This document shows positions 61,972 to 64,000 of a DNA stretch of 64,000 nt, one piece after another (position 1 is the first letter of the stretch; every line of letters starts with the position of its first letter). Both the position numbers and the translations under genes were made by a program. Origin of the DNA: Capitulum mitella (Eukaryota; Arthropoda; Thecostraca; Pollicipedomorpha; Pollicipedidae); assembly GCA_030062745.1 (NCBI GenBank), contig CP099846.1:23178701-23242700 (forward strand), in the 5' to 3' direction. Below the pieces are notes generated by a model. That model ran no database searches. It saw only the letters and a program-made list of their open reading frames with translations, and was not told the DNA's origin.

Positions 61972-62110
61972 TTCCCCATTCAGTTCTTACGACGACCTCA
62001 TGAAATGCTATGAAATTCGGTTCTTACGACGATCATGTCTGTGACCTTCATCATCGACTTTCTAGTGAGTCTTTCTATTGCGTACTCCGATCGCCATGAG
62101 AAACGCCTGA
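61972..62110. repeat. Inverted flanking repeat, right copy
   Basis: Partner of 59640-59810 in opposite orientation. It also contains a short direct echo, GGTTCTTACGACGATCATG, of its own first part. Confidence 0.7.
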
Positions 62111-62129
62111 CCGACCGACCCCTTTTATC

Positions 62130-62990
62130 CCATTAGCAATTTTGCTTCTGCTCTCGGCAAGCTCTCATTGTCTACCATGATCAGGTCTTTCAATTCATTT
62201 AATAGCCGGCGGACAGCTCACCTTGACTTGTGGAACCATCAGATCCCCTGGTCCGCTTTGGCCGCTGCGGCGTCATGCTGGTCTGCTCGATTTTACGGAG
62301 CATGTCTGCCACTGACGTCTACATTGGCGGCTGTCTTGGGACGTTCGGCATGCCGACGGCCTCTTCGAGCACGTCTTCGGCTGCATCGGCGGTCGCAGAA
62401 CTTGCCATTTTTGCAGCTGAATATTGCACTGTCGCGACAGTTCCCGCCGGCGTCGCCCCGACACGACCGGTCCACAGGTGTCAGTTCTGGGCACGAGCCG
62501 TAGCCGCCACTCGCCTGACAGCGGGCACGTAGCTCATCCGCAGCCGCCCGTACCCCATGGCAGCCGGGCCGGCACTGTGTGAGTCTGCATGCTTGGGTCA
62601 TTACACCCACAGCTGTCTCAAAGAAGCTCGAACAGCGCTGTGGACCATCTTCATAGCTACTCTTGCAAAACAGTCGTTTTATTTCGTGTCCTTGAATCTT
62701 GATGGTTCAGATTTAGATATCGGGAAATGTGGAATTAAAATGGTACGTAATGTGTATATAATAGCATCGTTTATAAAATCCGATGAACGACTTAACTGGA
62801 ATAATATGCTCGTTTTGTTCCCGCATTCATCAACATGGCAGGGAACATGCCCACAGACTTGCCACGCCGCGCTGTATACCCCCCACCCCCGCTTCCTCCA
62901 CAAGCATACGGCGCAAAGCCGTAGATGCAGCAGACTTGTGCTCAACTTCTTTTAGGCGATCCAGATCAGGATCTGGATCATAATTATTTG
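62130..62990. other. Sequence without supported gene
   Basis: Contains a GC-richer patch (62200-62610) with ORFs on both strands, one minus-strand frame being cysteine-rich (SCKNGKFCDRRC). I could not link any frame to a known family and list it as unassigned. Confidence 0.3.
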
Positions 62991-63160
62991 ATCCGGATCA
63001 ACATTTGAATCACTGCTAGTTTCTAAATTTGTTCCGAATCAAGTGTGATTTACACAAGGTTTTTCAAAACTGGTCCGGATCAAATGTGATTAGCACCAAT
63101 TTTTAAAGAAATCGGTCCGGATCGAACACTGATTCACAAGTTTTTCGTTCATTCGGATCA
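62990..63160. repeat. Short tandem array, unit 41-42 bp
   Basis: Four units each begin TCCGGATC or TCCGAATC followed by AA--TGTGATT-like sequence and an AT-rich tail. Confidence 0.8.
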
Positions 63161-63210
63161 GCCATTGATTTAGAACATCAATTATACATCAGCGTAATCA
63201 CATTCATTAT

Positions 63211-63211
<1 letters not shown>

Positions 63212-63255
<44 letters not shown>

Positions 63256-63293
63256 TATATATATATGTGTGTTTGTGTGTGTGTTTTTTTTTA
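63212..63293. repeat. (AT)n microsatellite with (GT)n and poly-T tail
   Basis: An AT dinucleotide tract of about 45 bases, an imperfect continuation, then GTGTGTTTGTGTGTG and T8. Confidence 0.97.
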
Positions 63294-63589
63294 CTGTTTC
63301 TGCTTTATGATATGTAGCCCATGTCTATAAAATGCTTGAAAAATCGCAAAATTTGTGTTACACGTTAGATGCATTTGGAAGACGACTACATACGTACAAT
63401 ATATAAGCATATAAATGCATCGTACGAGATCGTATTGAGTCGTATAGTCATCGTAGTGAGAGCCATGGCCCTCACTTTTTGGGGAATTTAGCATTGGCCC
63501 TCTGGGAAAACGCCTTTGCTCCTACTCACACCTTTCTGGATGTTCCTACATTCCTGCACGTTTTAGTGAGGTCAAGGGTACTAATGTAA

Positions 63590-63910
63590 AATGGCTAAAT
63601 GAAAAAAAACCGTGAACGGCTTCTTAGCGAATGCTAAATGGCAAATGGTAAATCGCGTCGTGTGACAATGGCGACATGCTAAAATGACGGAGGGCCAAAT
63701 TATGAATGGCCAAACGGCGACATGTAAAAAACCGACCTACCAAAATGGTGAATTGCTACATAGCGAATTGCCAAATAGCGACACGTAAAAAAATTGACAT
63801 GCAAAAATGGCGAGCAGTTAAATGGCAGCGTATAAAAAGATCGACATGTCAAATTGCCAAAAGGATAAATGGCGAAACGGCCGTTAGATGGATAAATCGA
63901 CACGGCCGCC
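63590..63910. repeat. Degenerate AAATGGC-type short tandem repeat
   Basis: Irregular repetition of AAATGGCGA, GACATGTAAAAA and GCCAAAT motifs with a loose 15-20 base period. It produces spurious ORFs on both strands. Confidence 0.7.
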
Positions 63911-64000
63911 CCGCGCCATGTCAGCCCTAGCCAGGGGGCTGGCTAAAGATAGCCAGCCCCTGGCTCTTGGAACCGCCTTTGGTGCTTTTCTAACTTTCAG

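Noticed and set aside
62168..62610. Possible cysteine-rich secreted peptide or gag-like fragment
   Set aside because: Cysteine spacing matches no family I recognise, no signal peptide is visible, and alternative frames look equally plausible.

Overview
This window is nuclear DNA of an invertebrate animal. Coding exons are short, strongly GC-biased at third codon positions and bounded by GT/AG sites. They sit in long introns and intergenic DNA full of mini- and microsatellites and dispersed repeats. The gene families, the TTAGG-like telomeric motifs and the compact GC-rich exons suggest an arthropod, possibly a crustacean such as a barnacle. That placement is inference from gene content, not a database result. 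No prokaryotic operons, rRNA, tRNA or CRISPR loci were recognised.

Layout. (1) 259-2599, plus strand: the last four coding exons of RUVBL1/Pontin; the 5' exons lie outside the window. (2) 3462-4955, minus strand, convergent with RUVBL1: a gene starting with a long coiled coil, whose frame appears to break at GC-rich triplet runs. (3) 6956-22821, minus strand: 21 phase-compatible exons encoding 1,207 residues with the order NHR (Neuralized repeat) - Roc GTPase - COR - Death - TIR. I reconstructed it exon by exon; every splice phase agrees. The 5'-most exon(s) were not found. (4) 27557-38260, minus strand: an M14B metallocarboxypeptidase closest to carboxypeptidase M, with two mutually compatible last exons (GPI-type tail or amphipathic tail) and one exon carrying a 1-nt frame disruption. 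(5) 48825-49716, minus strand: an intronless MEI4-like meiotic double-strand-break factor with one frame break in a GCC run. (6) 50.4-64 kb: gene-poor repeats. These include a ~175-bp satellite trimer, a ~5-kb long inverted repeat (52.24-57.23 kb), a piggyBac-type TTAA-flanked non-autonomous element with two partial relatives, and several short tandem arrays.

The most interesting object is the NHR-Roc-COR-Death-TIR protein. It joins a Neuralized-type recognition module, a GTPase/dimerisation core and two innate-immune/cell-death signalling domains in one polypeptide, and its TIR keeps a glutamate at the place used by NAD-cleaving TIRs. I read it as a candidate single-chain immune or cell-death receptor. 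Other notable points are splice acceptors that have been copied into adjacent tandem repeats, the alternative membrane-anchoring exons of the carboxypeptidase, and a long foldback structure with a 13-bp perfect central hairpin. Functional statements are inferences from family membership.
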